A DNA stretch of 64,000 nt from Lysinibacillus timonensis. Lineage in GTDB: Bacteria > Bacillota > Bacilli > Bacillales_A > Planococcaceae. Below are positions 44,255 to 55,898 of the stretch, piece by piece. Positions within the stretch are counted from its first letter, which is position 1. Every line of letters starts with the position of its first letter. The translations under genes were made by a program, and so were the position numbers. The stretch spans positions 770,001 through 834,000 of the forward strand of contig NZ_LT985980.1 of the NCBI RefSeq assembly GCF_900291985.1, in the 5' to 3' direction. The notes under the pieces are model-generated. The model had not been told where the DNA came from. It saw only the letters and a program-made list of their open reading frames with translations, and made no database searches.

Positions 44255-45382
44255 TTATTCTAAAAAGTCTTTTAAGCGTTTACTTCTTGAAGGATGTCTT
44301 AACTTTCTTAGAGCCTTTGCTTCGATTTGACGAATACGCTCACGTGTTACACCAAATACTTTACCCACTTCTTCAAGAGTGCGAGTTCTACCATCGTCTA
44401 ACCCAAAGCGAAGACGCAATACATTTTCCTCACGATCAGTTAAAGTATCCAGCACATCTTCAAGTTGCTCCTTTAGCAATTCGTATGCAGCATGGTCAGA
44501 TGGAGATTGTGCTTCATGGTCTTCAATGAAATCTCCTAAATGGGAGTCATCTTCCTCACCAATAGGTGTTTCTAATGAAACTGGTTCTTGAGCAATTTTT
44601 AGGATTTCTCGAACTTTTTCAGGAGTTAAGTCCATTTCTTCACCAATCTCTTCAGGAGTTGGTTCGCGGCCTAAATCTTGTAGTAATTGACGTTGCACAC
44701 GGATTAATTTATTAATTGTTTCTACCATATGAACTGGAATTCGAATTGTACGAGCTTGGTCTGCAATTGCACGAGTAATCGCTTGACGAATCCACCATGT
44801 TGCATAAGTAGAAAACTTAAAGCCTTTTCGGTAATCGAATTTCTCAACCGCTTTGATGAGACCCATATTACCTTCTTGAATTAAATCAAGGAACAACATT
44901 CCTCGCCCAACATAACGTTTTGCAATCGAAACGACTAAACGTAAGTTTGCTTCAGCAAGACGTTTACGTGCTTCTTCATCACCTTGTTCAATACGCTCTG
45001 CTAATACAATTTCTTCATCAGCAGTTAATAAGTCTACTCTACCTATTTCTTTTAGATACATTCTTACAGGGTCGTTTATTTTAACTCCAGGAGGAACACT
45101 AAGGTCGTTTAAATCAAACTCTTCTTCACTCGCTTCTTGTTTAGATAATGCCTCTTCTTCAAATTCTTCTTTACCATTTACAGTAACTTCATGGTGTTTT
45201 TCTAAATCATCTGCAAAACCAAAAATTTCTTCATTTTCTAAATCGAATTGAGCAAGTTTAGATGAGATTTCATGCATTGAAATTTCATGTTCGTTAATTG
45301 CTTTCTCTTGGAGAAGCTTTTTCACTTCTTCTATTTTTTGATCACTAACTACTTCTTTTGAGTGTTCAGACTTGTCAGCCAT
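44255..45382 (-). CDS. rpoD: Primary sigma factor (sigma-A)
   Basis: 375 aa. Region 1.2 [10 protein letters not shown], region 2 with the RpoD box ([36 protein letters not shown]), region 3 and region 4 helix-turn-helix ([28 protein letters not shown]). Directs RNA polymerase to TTGACA/TATAAT promoters. The ATG at 45382 with GGAGGGAAGG upstream begins MADKSEHS; an in-frame upstream start lacks support. Operon dnaG-sigA (macromolecular synthesis operon). Confidence 0.98.
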   Translation of the reverse strand: MADKSEHSKEVVSDQKIEEVKKLLQEKAINEHEISMHEISSKLAQFDLENEEIFGFADDLEKHHEVTVNGKEEFEEEALSKQEASEEEFDLNDLSVPPGVKINDPVRMYLKEIGRVDLLTADEEIVLAERIEQGDEEARKRLAEANLRLVVSIAKRYVGRGMLFLDLIQEGNMGLIKAVEKFDYRKGFKFSTYATWWIRQAITRAIADQARTIRIPVHMVETINKLIRVQRQLLQDLGREPTPEEIGEEMDLTPEKVREILKIAQEPVSLETPIGEEDDSHLGDFIEDHEAQSPSDHAAYELLKEQLEDVLDTLTDREENVLRLRFGLDDGRTRTLEEVGKVFGVTRERIRQIEAKALRKLRHPSRSKRLKDFLE

Positions 45383-45413
45383 AACCCTTCCTCCTTCTAA
45401 CAACCAAATCAAG

Positions 45414-47234
45414 TTAAATTGCCGATAATGATTTTCTCAACTGAATAATTTGTTGCGCCATTTCAATCGCACGTTTATGTTCATGCATTTTCTCAGCTTC
45501 TTGAGAATCATGTATTAGTTTGTTGATTTCAGTTTTAATGCGATGTTTTTTTAAATGTTTAAGACAATCTACAATCTCTTCCTCAGCATGCTCAGGGTCA
45601 CGTTCGGTCAGTGCAGCTTCCATAACAATTTTCCTCAAACTACCATCTTCTAAAATTTCTAAAAATCTTTGGTAATCTGCTGAAGAATGTTCTTCGTAAA
45701 ATCCAATTAAACGGACAAAAACAGCTTTATATTCATCACGAACAAATGGTTGTGAATCATCACTATTAATGATTCGATCAACGACATCAGCTCTATTCAG
45801 CATATGCGCAAGGAGCAATCTTTCTGCCCTTTCTGTTGCTGTTAACGGTTTATTTTGACGAATACCTGTATCTACAGTTTGTGCACTTTTCTGAATGTTA
45901 CGTTTAACCGTTTTTGCATTATCTGCCTCAAATTTACGAAATTGTGCATATATTGCATCTTCAGAAATATTTGTTTCACTTGCTAATTGTTTTATATATA
46001 AGTCCCTTTCAATTGGCGACTTACCAACCAGATGTTCTAAAACTTCTTGGGTATATTGCAAAACATCATTCTCAAATTGAAAATTTTTATTGCGTCTTGC
46101 ATGCATCATAATGAAAGCAATATACGCATGAGGCTTGTCCAGAATTTGTTTAAATGAATCGGGACCATATTTTCGAACATATTCATCAGGATCGAGCTTT
46201 TCTGGTAATGCTGCAATTTCTACTTTTAAGTTTTCAACATGTAACATTTCAGCAGCACGTCTTGCAGCTTCCCACCCTGCATTATCACCATCATAACAAA
46301 TTGTAATTTTTTCAACTAAGCGCTTAAGCTTTGTGATATGCTGTGGTGTTAAGGAAGTCCCCATCGTAGCGACGGCGTTAAATATACCAGCTTGATTAGC
46401 TGCTAAAACGTCCATAAATCCTTCCATTAACACAACTTGTCCAGTTTTTCTAATTGAACTTCTTGCTTTATCTAAGTTGTACAAGACTTGACTTTTATGA
46501 AAAATGGGAGACTCTGGACTATTTAAATATTTTGCTTCATTACTTGTTTGATGAATGATACGGCCTGAAAATGCAATTACCTTACCAAATTCATCCCGAA
46601 TCGGAAACATTATACGTTCACGAAAACGATCAAAATAGGTATGATCATTTTCTTTTTTGATGATAAGCCCACTTTCAGCAATTTCATCTAATGGAAATTC
46701 TTCTCTTTGAAGCAAAATCGAAAGCGTATCCCAAGATGATAATGACCATCCTATACCATTCGTTTCGATATCTTCCCTCGTAAATCCTCTTTTAAGAAGA
46801 TAATTTAGAGCTTCTTCCCCTTCTTCTGTATTCATTAACAAATGATGATAAAATTCAGTAGCAAATTGATGTGCTTTTAGCATATTTTCTTCTTTTACTG
46901 AATAATTACTTGCATTGTTATGCATACTGGAGTTTTGGACTTCCAGTTGTATCCCAACTCTGTTACCTAACTTGGCAACTGCATCTGGAAACGGAATATT
47001 TTCAATATCCATGATGAAAGTAATTGAATTTCCACCTGCACCACACCCAAAACAACGAAAAATTTGTTTTTCTTGTGAGACTGAAAAAGAAGGTGTATTT
47101 TCACCATGAAATGGGCATAATCCAAACCAGTTACGTCCTCGTTTTGTTAACTGGACATATTCGCTAATTACATCAACAATATCTGACTGTGAACGGATTT
47201 GTTCAATTACGTCCTCAGGTATCATCCCAGTCAT
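45414..47234 (-). CDS. dnaG: DNA primase
   Basis: 606 aa. CHC2 zinc finger ([16 protein letters not shown] ... [10 protein letters not shown]) at about 37-66, TOPRIM core with EGFMD near 270 and [10 protein letters not shown] near 312, and a C-terminal helicase-binding domain. Makes RNA primers for replication. Followed 31 bases later by sigA. GGTGATGG precedes the ATG. Confidence 0.97.
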   Translation of the reverse strand: MTGMIPEDVIEQIRSQSDIVDVISEYVQLTKRGRNWFGLCPFHGENTPSFSVSQEKQIFRCFGCGAGGNSITFIMDIENIPFPDAVAKLGNRVGIQLEVQNSSMHNNASNYSVKEENMLKAHQFATEFYHHLLMNTEEGEEALNYLLKRGFTREDIETNGIGWSLSSWDTLSILLQREEFPLDEIAESGLIIKKENDHTYFDRFRERIMFPIRDEFGKVIAFSGRIIHQTSNEAKYLNSPESPIFHKSQVLYNLDKARSSIRKTGQVVLMEGFMDVLAANQAGIFNAVATMGTSLTPQHITKLKRLVEKITICYDGDNAGWEAARRAAEMLHVENLKVEIAALPEKLDPDEYVRKYGPDSFKQILDKPHAYIAFIMMHARRNKNFQFENDVLQYTQEVLEHLVGKSPIERDLYIKQLASETNISEDAIYAQFRKFEADNAKTVKRNIQKSAQTVDTGIRQNKPLTATERAERLLLAHMLNRADVVDRIINSDDSQPFVRDEYKAVFVRLIGFYEEHSSADYQRFLEILEDGSLRKIVMEAALTERDPEHAEEEIVDCLKHLKKHRIKTEINKLIHDSQEAEKMHEHKRAIEMAQQIIQLRKSLSAI

Positions 47235-47417
47235 TCCATCACCAACTTATGATAACTTAATACACAATTCGAGATATTTTTAAAAATTCCTCTAATATAC
47301 GACAAAAAATATATATTCAATTAAAAATATTTCCCATAAATAATTTTGCCACAATTTTATTATTATAAAACAAATAGATTGAAAATTCCACTATTTTTTT
47401 AAAAAAAATCGATAAAA

Positions 47418-47449
47418 AAACCTCCTCTATTGATTTAGAGGCGGTTTTA
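47418..47449 (-). terminator. Terminator of ccpN-yqfL
   Basis: On the minus strand AAACCGCCTCT pairs with AGAGGAGGTTT (one mismatch) and is followed by TTTT. It overlaps the last codons of yqfL. Confidence 0.75.
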
Positions 47450-48263
47450 GGTTATTACCTTGTTCAATTCTTTGTATTATCACATTCGCAGTTTCTTCTA
47501 CAGCTTTATTAGTAACATCTATTACGTCACAACCGAGCTGGTTCACTATTTTATTGAAGTGTTTTAATTCTTCTTCAATTCTAGATCGTTGTGCGTAATT
47601 CGCATCGTCATTTAATCCTAATGCTTTTAATCGCTCTTTTCGAATAACATTTAATTTCTCTGGAGATATGACCAATCCGAAACATTTTTTTGGATCTACA
47701 TGATATAACTCTTCAGGTGGATTAATCTCGGGTACGAGTGGTACATTAGCCACTTTATAACGTTTATGTGCTAAATATTGTGATAGCGGGGTTTTTGAAG
47801 TTCTTGAAACCCCTACTAGTACAACATCTGCTAGTAATAGTCCTCTCGGGTCTCGACCATCATCATACTTAACCGCAAATTCAACAGCTTCAATCTTTTT
47901 AAAATATTCATCATCCAGTCTATGAACAAGTCCTGCTTCTTCATTCGGCTTTTGATTTGTTTTACTCTCAAACAAATCTATTAAAGGTCCCATTAAATCA
48001 AACGCTGTTATATCATGTTGGTTGCATAAATCCATTAAATATTGGCGCATTTTTTCTTCTACTAATGTAAAAACAATTAGGGCATTCTGCTCTTTTGCTA
48101 TTTCGACAATTTTATCAACATGATCAAAGCTATTAATGTGGGGGAATTTCCGAATGATTGTATTCTCAAAATTTGGTCTAAATTGTGTAATAGCAGCCTT
48201 CACTACTTGTTCACCAGTTTCACCAACAGAATCTGATACTACGTATACTTTTAAATTATCCAA
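47427..48263 (-). CDS. yqfL: Pyruvate, phosphate dikinase regulatory protein / YqfL
   Basis: 278 aa DUF299 bifunctional kinase/phosphorylase. P-loop-like [18 protein letters not shown] near 150 and the N-terminal [14 protein letters not shown]. In Bacillales it pairs with CcpN, which modulates gluconeogenic genes; the dikinase target is known in other bacteria. TTG start with AAGGAG 8 bases upstream. Operon with ccpN, 11 bases after it. Confidence 0.9.
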   Translation of the reverse strand: MDNLKVYVVSDSVGETGEQVVKAAITQFRPNFENTIIRKFPHINSFDHVDKIVEIAKEQNALIVFTLVEEKMRQYLMDLCNQHDITAFDLMGPLIDLFESKTNQKPNEEAGLVHRLDDEYFKKIEAVEFAVKYDDGRDPRGLLLADVVLVGVSRTSKTPLSQYLAHKRYKVANVPLVPEINPPEELYHVDPKKCFGLVISPEKLNVIRKERLKALGLNDDANYAQRSRIEEELKHFNKIVNQLGCDVIDVTNKAVEETANVIIQRIEQGNNLKPPLNQ

Positions 48264-48274
48264 AGTAGCACTCC

Positions 48275-48913
48275 TTATAAATCATGAGTTTCAGCTAAAG
48301 ATATAAACGCTTTAGTTATATTCGTTTTTGTAAGTCTTCCAACAATTTCTAATCCACCTTCCTTTTCATTAACTACCGGAAGTGAATCGACTTGTCTCTC
48401 AATTAATTTATTTGCTGCCACAATTAAGGTGTCAGTTTTTTTACAATAAACAATATTGGGCATTCGAGTCATAATTATATGAACAGGTATATTGTTTAAA
48501 TCTTGAGTACCAATACTTGTCCTTAACAAGTCCTTTCTTGAGAGAACACCTTGTAAAAACAAATCTGCATCTACAACAAATAAAGTTCCCACATCTTCTA
48601 AAAACATATGTACAATTGCATCATAAACGGTCATGTTTTCGGAGACTACAACTGGAACTGATTGGAAATCCTTCACCTTTAAATTCATCATTGAATCAGT
48701 AAGACTAGCCGTTGCTTTCTTGCCTGAATAAAAATACCCTACACGTGGTCTAGCATCTAAAAAACCAGCCATCGTTAAAATAGCTAAATCTGGTCTCAAA
48801 GTCGCTCTAGTAAGATTAAGTCGTTCAGCAATTTGTTCTCCAGTAATCGGGCCATTCTCCTTAACGATCTGCAGAATAGTGTCCTGACGTTTATTGAGTT
48901 CTATTGGACTCAC
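48275..48913 (-). CDS. ccpN: Gluconeogenesis repressor CcpN
   Basis: 212 aa, the same length as B. subtilis CcpN. N-terminal helix-turn-helix ([38 protein letters not shown]), then a CBS-domain pair (about 80-205) that binds nucleotides. Represses gapB and pckA on glucose. GTG 48913 is preferred over TTG 48922 because it aligns with the known start. Confidence 0.9.
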   Translation of the reverse strand: MSPIELNKRQDTILQIVKENGPITGEQIAERLNLTRATLRPDLAILTMAGFLDARPRVGYFYSGKKATASLTDSMMNLKVKDFQSVPVVVSENMTVYDAIVHMFLEDVGTLFVVDADLFLQGVLSRKDLLRTSIGTQDLNNIPVHIIMTRMPNIVYCKKTDTLIVAANKLIERQVDSLPVVNEKEGGLEIVGRLTKTNITKAFISLAETHDL

Positions 48914-49004
48914 CCGCCTCAAAATAATGTTATACTTAATACTTAAATATTATATACTATCTTTGCATAGATTGCATCATAAGAAAATACGCAATACAAC
49001 AATA

Positions 49005-49033
49005 TTGACACAGTTCTTAGCTTAGCATAAACT
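49005..49033 (+). promoter_or_regulatory. Sigma-A promoter of glyS
   Basis: TTGACA (49005-49010) and TAAACT (49028-49033), 17-base spacer. It places the transcript start around 49040, just before T-box stem I. Confidence 0.7.
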
Positions 49034-49057
49034 ATGTGTAGTTGAATAATAAGGCAA

Positions 49058-49454
49058 TGAGAGGATCATAAGTATCTTTTTAACAAAAGCGAGTAGGGTT
49101 CGGTGAAAGCCTACACAAAAAAGAGAAACGGCACCCTTGAGCCAGATAATTTAAAAGAGGATTTGTTCATTTGAAACATCTCGCAAGCATTCTTTCGATA
49201 TTGTAAATCCGAGTGATGACAACGAATGCGAGCGCTTGACTTCAACCGAAGAGGTTGAAAAGAAAGCGCTTGTCATTCTAGGAACGAGGAGTTCAGCAAC
49301 CGCAGTGAACTAAAGGTTCATGAGGATTGATGAACGACGAAGTGACAACGAATGCGAGCGCTTGACTTCAACCGAACAATCAATCAGGGTGGAACCGCGG
49401 GTAATAGCACTCGTCCCTGGGCATAACCAATTGTGCCCGGAGACGGGTGCTTTT
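49058..49454 (+). promoter_or_regulatory. Glycine T-box riboswitch with enlarged linker
   Basis: Stem I (about 49058-49145) contains GAGGATCATAAGTATC, the distal AGCGAGTAGGGTTCGGTG loops and a GGC glycine specifier at 49130-49132 followed by A. The T-box AGGGTGGAACCGCGG is at 49386-49400. The competing terminator is GCACTCGTCCCTGGGCA (49407-49423) with TGCCCGGAGACGGGTGC (49434-49450) and TTTT. Uncharged tRNA-Gly should stabilise the antiterminator and switch on glyS. The linker of about 240 bases between stem I and the T-box is several times longer than in the B. subtilis glyQS leader. Confidence 0.93.
49217..49376 (+). repeat. Direct 34-base repeats inside the T-box linker
   Basis: 49217-49250 and 49343-49376 are identical over 34 bases, offset by 126. 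The segment 49253-49275 (GGTTGAA, AAGCGCT, TGTCA) is complementary to blocks in both copies, so it can pair with either one. Two further hairpins (AGTTCA/TGAACT and GTTCAT/ATGAAC) lie between. Confidence 0.85.
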
Positions 49455-49478
49455 ATAAATTTTTAGGAGGATATGACA

Positions 49479-50867
49479 ATGGCAACAAAATCAATGGAAA
49501 CAATCGTAGCTCTAGCAAAGCATCGTGGATTTGTATTCCCGGGCTCTGAAATTTATGGAGGACTAGCAAATACATGGGATTACGGTCCACTAGGTGTTGA
49601 GCTAAAAAACAACGTAAAAAAGGCATGGTGGCAAAAGTTTGTACAAGAGTCTCAATATAATGTTGGTCTAGATGCTGCTATTTTAATGAACCCACGTGCA
49701 TGGGTTGCTTCTGGACATGTTGGCAACTTCAACGATCCAATGATTGATTGTAAATCTTGTAAAGCTAGACATCGTGCAGATAAATTAATTGAAGAAGCTT
49801 CTTTAGAGAAAACAGGTACGGAAATCGTAGTTGATGGAATGAGCTTTGATCAAATGAAAGCTAAGATGGAAGAATTAGAAGTAACTTGTCCTGACTGTGG
49901 CAAAAATGACTTCACAGACATTCGTCAATTTAACTTAATGTTTAAAACGTTCCAAGGTGTAACAGAATCTTCATCAAACGAAATCTATCTTCGCCCGGAA
50001 ACAGCTCAAGGAATTTTTGTTAACTTTAAAAACGTACAACGCTCAATGCGTAAACGAGTACCATTTGGTATTGCCCAAGTTGGTAAATCATTCCGTAATG
50101 AAATTACACCAGGTAACTTCACTTTCCGTACACGCGAGTTTGAGCAAATGGAACTAGAATTCTTCTGTAAACCTGGTGAAGACTTAGAATGGCAAAATTA
50201 TTGGAAAGAATTTTGTAAAAACTGGTTGTTAAATTTAGGTATTAAAGAAGAAAGCATTCGCCTTCGTGATCACGGTGAAGAAGAATTATCCCACTATTCC
50301 AACGCAACAACAGATATCGAATTTAAATTCCCATTTGGTTGGGGTGAACTTTGGGGTATTGCTGACCGTACAGATTACGACTTAAAACAACATATGGAGC
50401 ACTCAGGCGAAGATTTCACTTACATTGATCCTGTATCAAATGAACGTTACGTTCCTTATTGTATTGAACCATCATTAGGTGCAGACCGTGTAACTTTAGC
50501 ATTTTTATGCGATGCTTATGATGAGGAAGAACTAGAAGGCGGCGATGTTCGAAATGTACTTCGTTTCCACCCAGCTTTAGCTCCTTTTAAAGCGGCTGTT
50601 TTACCTTTATCTAAAAAACTAGCCGACGATGCATCAGATGTTTGGGCTGAATTACGCAAATCATTCCCAGTTGACTATGATGAATCTCAATCAATCGGTA
50701 AACGTTACCGTCGTCAAGATGAAATTGGTACGCCATTCTGTATCACATACGATTTCGATTCAAAAGAAGACGGCCAAGTAACAGTTCGTCACCGTGATTC
50801 TATGGAGCAGGTCCGTATGCCTATTTCAGAAGTAAAAGCTTATATTGAAAAGTATTTACAATTCTAA
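49479..50867 (+). CDS. glyS: Glycyl-tRNA synthetase, one-chain (alpha2) type
   Basis: 462 aa class II synthetase of the eukaryote/archaeal-like homodimer type, as in Staphylococcus, not the GlyQ/GlyS two-subunit type of B. subtilis. Class II motifs: [20 protein letters not shown] near 18, motif 2 in [23 protein letters not shown] near 205, motif 3 in [10 protein letters not shown] near 330. A zinc-binding CKSC/CPDC pair lies in the insertion. ATG 49479 is chosen because TAGGAGG is 8 bases upstream. Controlled by the T-box leader. Confidence 0.96.
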   Translation: MATKSMETIVALAKHRGFVFPGSEIYGGLANTWDYGPLGVELKNNVKKAWWQKFVQESQYNVGLDAAILMNPRAWVASGHVGNFNDPMIDCKSCKARHRADKLIEEASLEKTGTEIVVDGMSFDQMKAKMEELEVTCPDCGKNDFTDIRQFNLMFKTFQGVTESSSNEIYLRPETAQGIFVNFKNVQRSMRKRVPFGIAQVGKSFRNEITPGNFTFRTREFEQMELEFFCKPGEDLEWQNYWKEFCKNWLLNLGIKEESIRLRDHGEEELSHYSNATTDIEFKFPFGWGELWGIADRTDYDLKQHMEHSGEDFTYIDPVSNERYVPYCIEPSLGADRVTLAFLCDAYDEEELEGGDVRNVLRFHPALAPFKAAVLPLSKKLADDASDVWAELRKSFPVDYDESQSIGKRYRRQDEIGTPFCITYDFDSKEDGQVTVRHRDSMEQVRMPISEVKAYIEKYLQF

Positions 50868-50873
50868 ACATAA

Positions 50874-50914
50874 GGGGGTATATTTCGCGCTACTGCGAGA
50901 TATACCCTCTTTTT
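50874..50914 (+). terminator. Terminator of glyS
   Basis: GGGGGTATATTTCGC pairs with GCGAGATATACCCTC (one mismatch) and is followed by TTTTT. Confidence 0.88.
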
Positions 50915-51171
50915 CATTTATATGTGTATTTAGCAGCTCTTCTCTACTCCCTTTTAGACGATTTCTAATTACCTATGTTCACTGATAATACAAGTGCTTT
51001 TGCTCATTTTATCAAATTACAACTGACAGACCCCAAGTTAAATCCTCGTTCGTTTTTCATTTCTATGATTACAATTGCTATACCAATATTCAGAAATTTG
51101 AAAATTATTGATGATTATTTTTCCCAATCGGGTATATTATTGGTAGAGGGGATTTCCAGAGGGGGAGAATT

Positions 51172-51651
51172 ATGTTCTTTCAAGTATTTGAAAAAAAAAC
51201 CGCAGAAAGTGTTAATAAATTCGATTTGTACGATCAATTCCAATTCATAATTGTGACCATTTTAAAACGAGAATTACCATCGCATTATGAGGCTAATCAT
51301 ATCCTTTATACAGCAAATCTACGATTGGAAAAACTGAAAGAATTAGCCGCCTATCACCGAAAAAAAATTAATATGTATTCTTCTGTAGGACAATTTCATA
51401 GAGAAGCCTACGATTTTACAATTAAACAAGTAAATCAACTGGAGTTAATCATTGATTCGTATATTTCTCTTCATATAGAATCTGATCGTCAAAGAATTAA
51501 TCATAGACTTAGTTTAATAGACGACAAAGTTACAATGCTTTATCAGGAACTCATTGATTATACTGAACAAGACATTCTTCCACAATTGCAAGAAACTTAC
51601 TGGAACTCTTTAAAGGATGATTTAATGCCGTTACTTGCAGAATTAAGATAA
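51172..51651 (+). CDS. Unknown helical protein
   Basis: 159 aa, soluble, heptad-like and rich in Leu, Glu, Lys, Tyr and His (LRLEKLKELAAYHRKKI, RLSLIDDKVTMLYQELIDY), probably helical. No family recognised. GGGGGAG lies before the ATG and a strong terminator follows. Single gene between glyS and the convergent recO. The gap 50915-51171 before it shows no other gene. Confidence 0.6.
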   Translation: MFFQVFEKKTAESVNKFDLYDQFQFIIVTILKRELPSHYEANHILYTANLRLEKLKELAAYHRKKINMYSSVGQFHREAYDFTIKQVNQLELIIDSYISLHIESDRQRINHRLSLIDDKVTMLYQELIDYTEQDILPQLQETYWNSLKDDLMPLLAELR

Positions 51652-51680
51652 GGAGGTTAGCTAATCGCTAACCTCCTTAT
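51648..51680. terminator. Bidirectional terminator between the unknown gene and recO
   Basis: ATAAGGAGGTTAGC pairs perfectly with GCTAACCTCCTTAT (14 bp, 5-base loop) and spans both stop codons. T-rich sequence lies downstream on the plus strand. Confidence 0.88.
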
Positions 51681-52455
51681 TATCATCTGATTTTTTGCTC
51701 CTCGATAGTAATTCGGGCGTTTTCTCCAACTGATCTATAAATGACCTCGATTTTAATCGAATTCCTGTCTGTTCTTCATAAATTGTTGTCACTATTTTTT
51801 TAATAAATTTCTTCGTCTCCCTTTTTAAATCGAGTTTTCCAACTTGATCAATCGACACCATATAAAACATACGAATCAACTTTAATTGTTTTGGAGTTAG
51901 ACGAATGATATAAGGATCTAAATGATAACAGCGATGACATAAAAAACCACCCTGTGAAAAGGAAAAAGCAAACTCACCGTCTACTGATCCACACGAAGCA
52001 CAAGCATGTAAGATTGGTTGAACTCCAGTGTACGGTAGCAGTTTCCAATCTACAAATAAGGTAATAGCCTCAGGATCGTAACCTTCTTCAATTGCATTTA
52101 AAGCCTGTAGTAAAACATCAAAGGCAAAAGGTTCTGGTTTTCCTTCTTCAACAAGACGATCAGCTAATTCCACAATATAACTCGCATATGCAGTCGCCAT
52201 AATATCTGTTTGAACATGTCGAAACGAGCTAATGTGTTCACCTTGCTGTAAAGTGCCCATTCCACTCGTTCTTTGACAAACAAACATACCATGCATAAAC
52301 GTTTGAGTGACACCAGCTAGTCGGCTAGTTGGCTTTTTAGCACCTCTTGCCATTACAGCTACTTTTCCAGCTTCTCTAGTTAATAGTGTTACAATTTTAT
52401 TAGACTCTCCGTATGCACGGGATTTTAACACAATGCCTTCCCATTTATGTAACAA
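51661..52455 (-). CDS. recO: DNA repair protein RecO
   Basis: 264 aa. N-terminal OB-fold (WEGIVLKSRAYGESNKIVTLLT, VMARGAKKPTSRLAG) and a later zinc motif CASCG ... CHRCY near 175-200. Mediates RecA loading with RecF/RecR. TTG 52455 is chosen because AAGGAAG is 8 bases upstream and the family starts here. Unlike in B. subtilis it does not directly follow era; a nitronate monooxygenase gene intervenes. Confidence 0.94.
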   Translation of the reverse strand: MLHKWEGIVLKSRAYGESNKIVTLLTREAGKVAVMARGAKKPTSRLAGVTQTFMHGMFVCQRTSGMGTLQQGEHISSFRHVQTDIMATAYASYIVELADRLVEEGKPEPFAFDVLLQALNAIEEGYDPEAITLFVDWKLLPYTGVQPILHACASCGSVDGEFAFSFSQGGFLCHRCYHLDPYIIRLTPKQLKLIRMFYMVSIDQVGKLDLKRETKKFIKKIVTTIYEEQTGIRLKSRSFIDQLEKTPELLSRSKKSDDNKEVSD

Positions 52456-52619
52456 CTGCGGCACTTCCTTTAAGTAATTCAATAAATTTATTATACATGA
52501 AAAAACGGGTACCGTAGTAACTTCAACAACAAACTTAAAAAAGTTAGATGATCAAATACGATAAACAACTATAAGTTCCTTAAGTTGACCTTTATGTATA
52601 TCTTCAGAAAATTAAAGAA

Positions 52620-52642
52620 GGAACACCTGCAGTAGGTATTCC
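52620..52642 (-). terminator. Terminator of the nitronate monooxygenase gene
   Basis: On the minus strand GGAATACCT pairs with AGGTGTTCC (one mismatch) and is followed by TTCTTTAATTTT. It means recO must have its own promoter. Confidence 0.7.
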
Positions 52643-52647
52643 GTTAA

Positions 52648-53556
52648 TTAAACAACTGATATCATTTTGATTTTCGCTTCTTCATATTCCTTCTTCAATT
52701 GGTTTACTATTGTCTCTACGCGTTCTATTGACTTTATGGTTGTCACACCATGTCCAGCTGACCAGATATCTCGCCACATTTTCACTTCATTCATATGAGA
52801 GAAATCAATAGATTCTTTGGGCGTTAATTTGTTCGGATCTAGATTATTTTGTATTAGACTAGGAATAAGGAAATTTGCATGTACTCCACTGATTGCATCA
52901 GTATAAAGTACGTCTTCAATGGTAGAATTAACAAGCATTTGTTTGTATTCTGAAAATGCTACACTTTCTTCAGTGGCAATAAACTTTGTACCCATATATG
53001 AAAAATCCGCGCCCATAATCTTTGCAGCTAACACATCTTTACCGTGTGAAATCCCCCCTGCTAATACTGTGTAGCCATTCCAGAAATCACGCACGGCATC
53101 TAAAAAGGCAAATGGGTTTAAACGTCCTGCATGTCCCCCAGCACCTGCTGATACTAAAATTAAACCATCTACGCTTGCCTCCGCAGCCTTTTTCGCATGC
53201 TTTATTGTTGCAACATCTGCAAAAACTAATCCACCATAACTGTGAACTGCTTCAGTAACAACGCCAGGATGACCAAGGGATGCAATAACTATCGGTGGTT
53301 GATATTTTTTAATAAGCGCCAAATCATAGTCGTGTCGCTTATTTGTTTTGTGGGCGATAAAATTGACTGCCCAAGGTTCCGTAGGTAATGCTTCTTTTAA
53401 TTGTTTTAACATTTCTTCTGCTGCTTCTTCAGTTCTTGCATTTAACATCGGAATTGAACCAACTAACCCATTTTTACTTGAAGCAATAACTAATTCTACA
53501 CTTGATACTAAGAACATAGGTGCAACAATAATTGGTAATGATAATTTATCAAACAA
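52648..53556 (-). CDS. Nitronate monooxygenase family FMN protein
   Basis: 302 aa TIM barrel. Family motifs: LPIIVAPMFLVSS at the start, NFIAHKTN, VSAGAGGHAGR with the catalytic histidine near 147, VLAGGISHGKDV and MGADFSYMGTKFIATEES. Uses FMN to oxidise nitronates such as propionate-3-nitronate; related 2-nitropropane dioxygenases have varied substrates. TTG start with GGGGGG 6 bases upstream. It sits between era and recO, which is not the B. subtilis arrangement. Confidence 0.88.
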   Translation of the reverse strand: MFDKLSLPIIVAPMFLVSSVELVIASSKNGLVGSIPMLNARTEEAAEEMLKQLKEALPTEPWAVNFIAHKTNKRHDYDLALIKKYQPPIVIASLGHPGVVTEAVHSYGGLVFADVATIKHAKKAAEASVDGLILVSAGAGGHAGRLNPFAFLDAVRDFWNGYTVLAGGISHGKDVLAAKIMGADFSYMGTKFIATEESVAFSEYKQMLVNSTIEDVLYTDAISGVHANFLIPSLIQNNLDPNKLTPKESIDFSHMNEVKMWRDIWSAGHGVTTIKSIERVETIVNQLKKEYEEAKIKMISVV

Positions 53557-53665
53557 ACATATCCCCCCTATTTATCATCTATTATATTAATTCTTTCACT
53601 ACGATATTTTCCCTTTATTCCCTTAGTCACTTTATTTAAAGCAAAATATTTTTACTCAAATAAAA

Positions 53666-53689
53666 AAATGCCTACATTAGTAGACATTT
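53666..53689 (-). terminator. Terminator of the pgpH-to-era operon
   Basis: On the minus strand AAATGTCTAC pairs with GTAGGCATTT (one G-T) and is followed by TTTTATTTG, just past the era stop. Confidence 0.8.
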
Positions 53690-53696
53690 CCATCAA

Positions 53697-55399
<1,703 letters not shown>

Positions 55400-55873
55400 T
55401 TAATCACGACCTAGGCCGTATGAAGTTAAAATCTCATTTTGTTTACCGAACATTACTTTCTCATCTTCTGGTGTCATATGATCGTATCCTAATAAGTGTA
55501 AAAAACCATGTACAGCTAAGAATCCTAATTCCCTTTCAAATGAATGCCCGTATTCTTCAGCCTGAACTTTTGTTCGGTCTATTGAAATAATAATATCTCC
55601 TAAAATGCGAGGCATATCTTCGCCAATAATTTCAACTTCTCCTTCACCGAGTTCTTCTAATGCAAAGGAAATAACATCTGTTGGTTGATCCTTATCACGA
55701 TATGTTTTATTAATTTCATGAATAGCCTCGTTTGTTACAAAGGTAATTGAAACTTCACTACCATCCTCAATTGCCTCAACTGTTGCAGCATGTTGAATTA
55801 GTCTTTCCACTAATTCGATATGCTCTTCTTTGACTTCATTTGTTTCGTCTAAAAAATCGATATGAATACTCAT
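55400..55873 (-). CDS. ybeY: Endoribonuclease YbeY
   Basis: 157 aa. The zinc motif [11 protein letters not shown] is near residue 117 and [10 protein letters not shown] near 60. Acts in 16S rRNA 3' processing and ribosome quality control. ATG 55873 with TGGAGGAAAG upstream is preferred; it overlaps nothing. Confidence 0.96.
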   Translation of the reverse strand: MSIHIDFLDETNEVKEEHIELVERLIQHAATVEAIEDGSEVSITFVTNEAIHEINKTYRDKDQPTDVISFALEELGEGEVEIIGEDMPRILGDIIISIDRTKVQAEEYGHSFERELGFLAVHGFLHLLGYDHMTPEDEKVMFGKQNEILTSYGLGRD

Positions 55874-55898
55874 GCTTTCCTCCAGTGAAAGATTTTCA

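Noticed and set aside
50975-51250. 91-codon frame before the unknown gene at 51172
   Set aside because: No ribosome site, overlaps the better-supported gene and has no protein-like features.
52440-52500. 17-codon leader frame overlapping the recO start
   Set aside because: Its ATG lies in a TATAAT-like promoter element and has no ribosome site.
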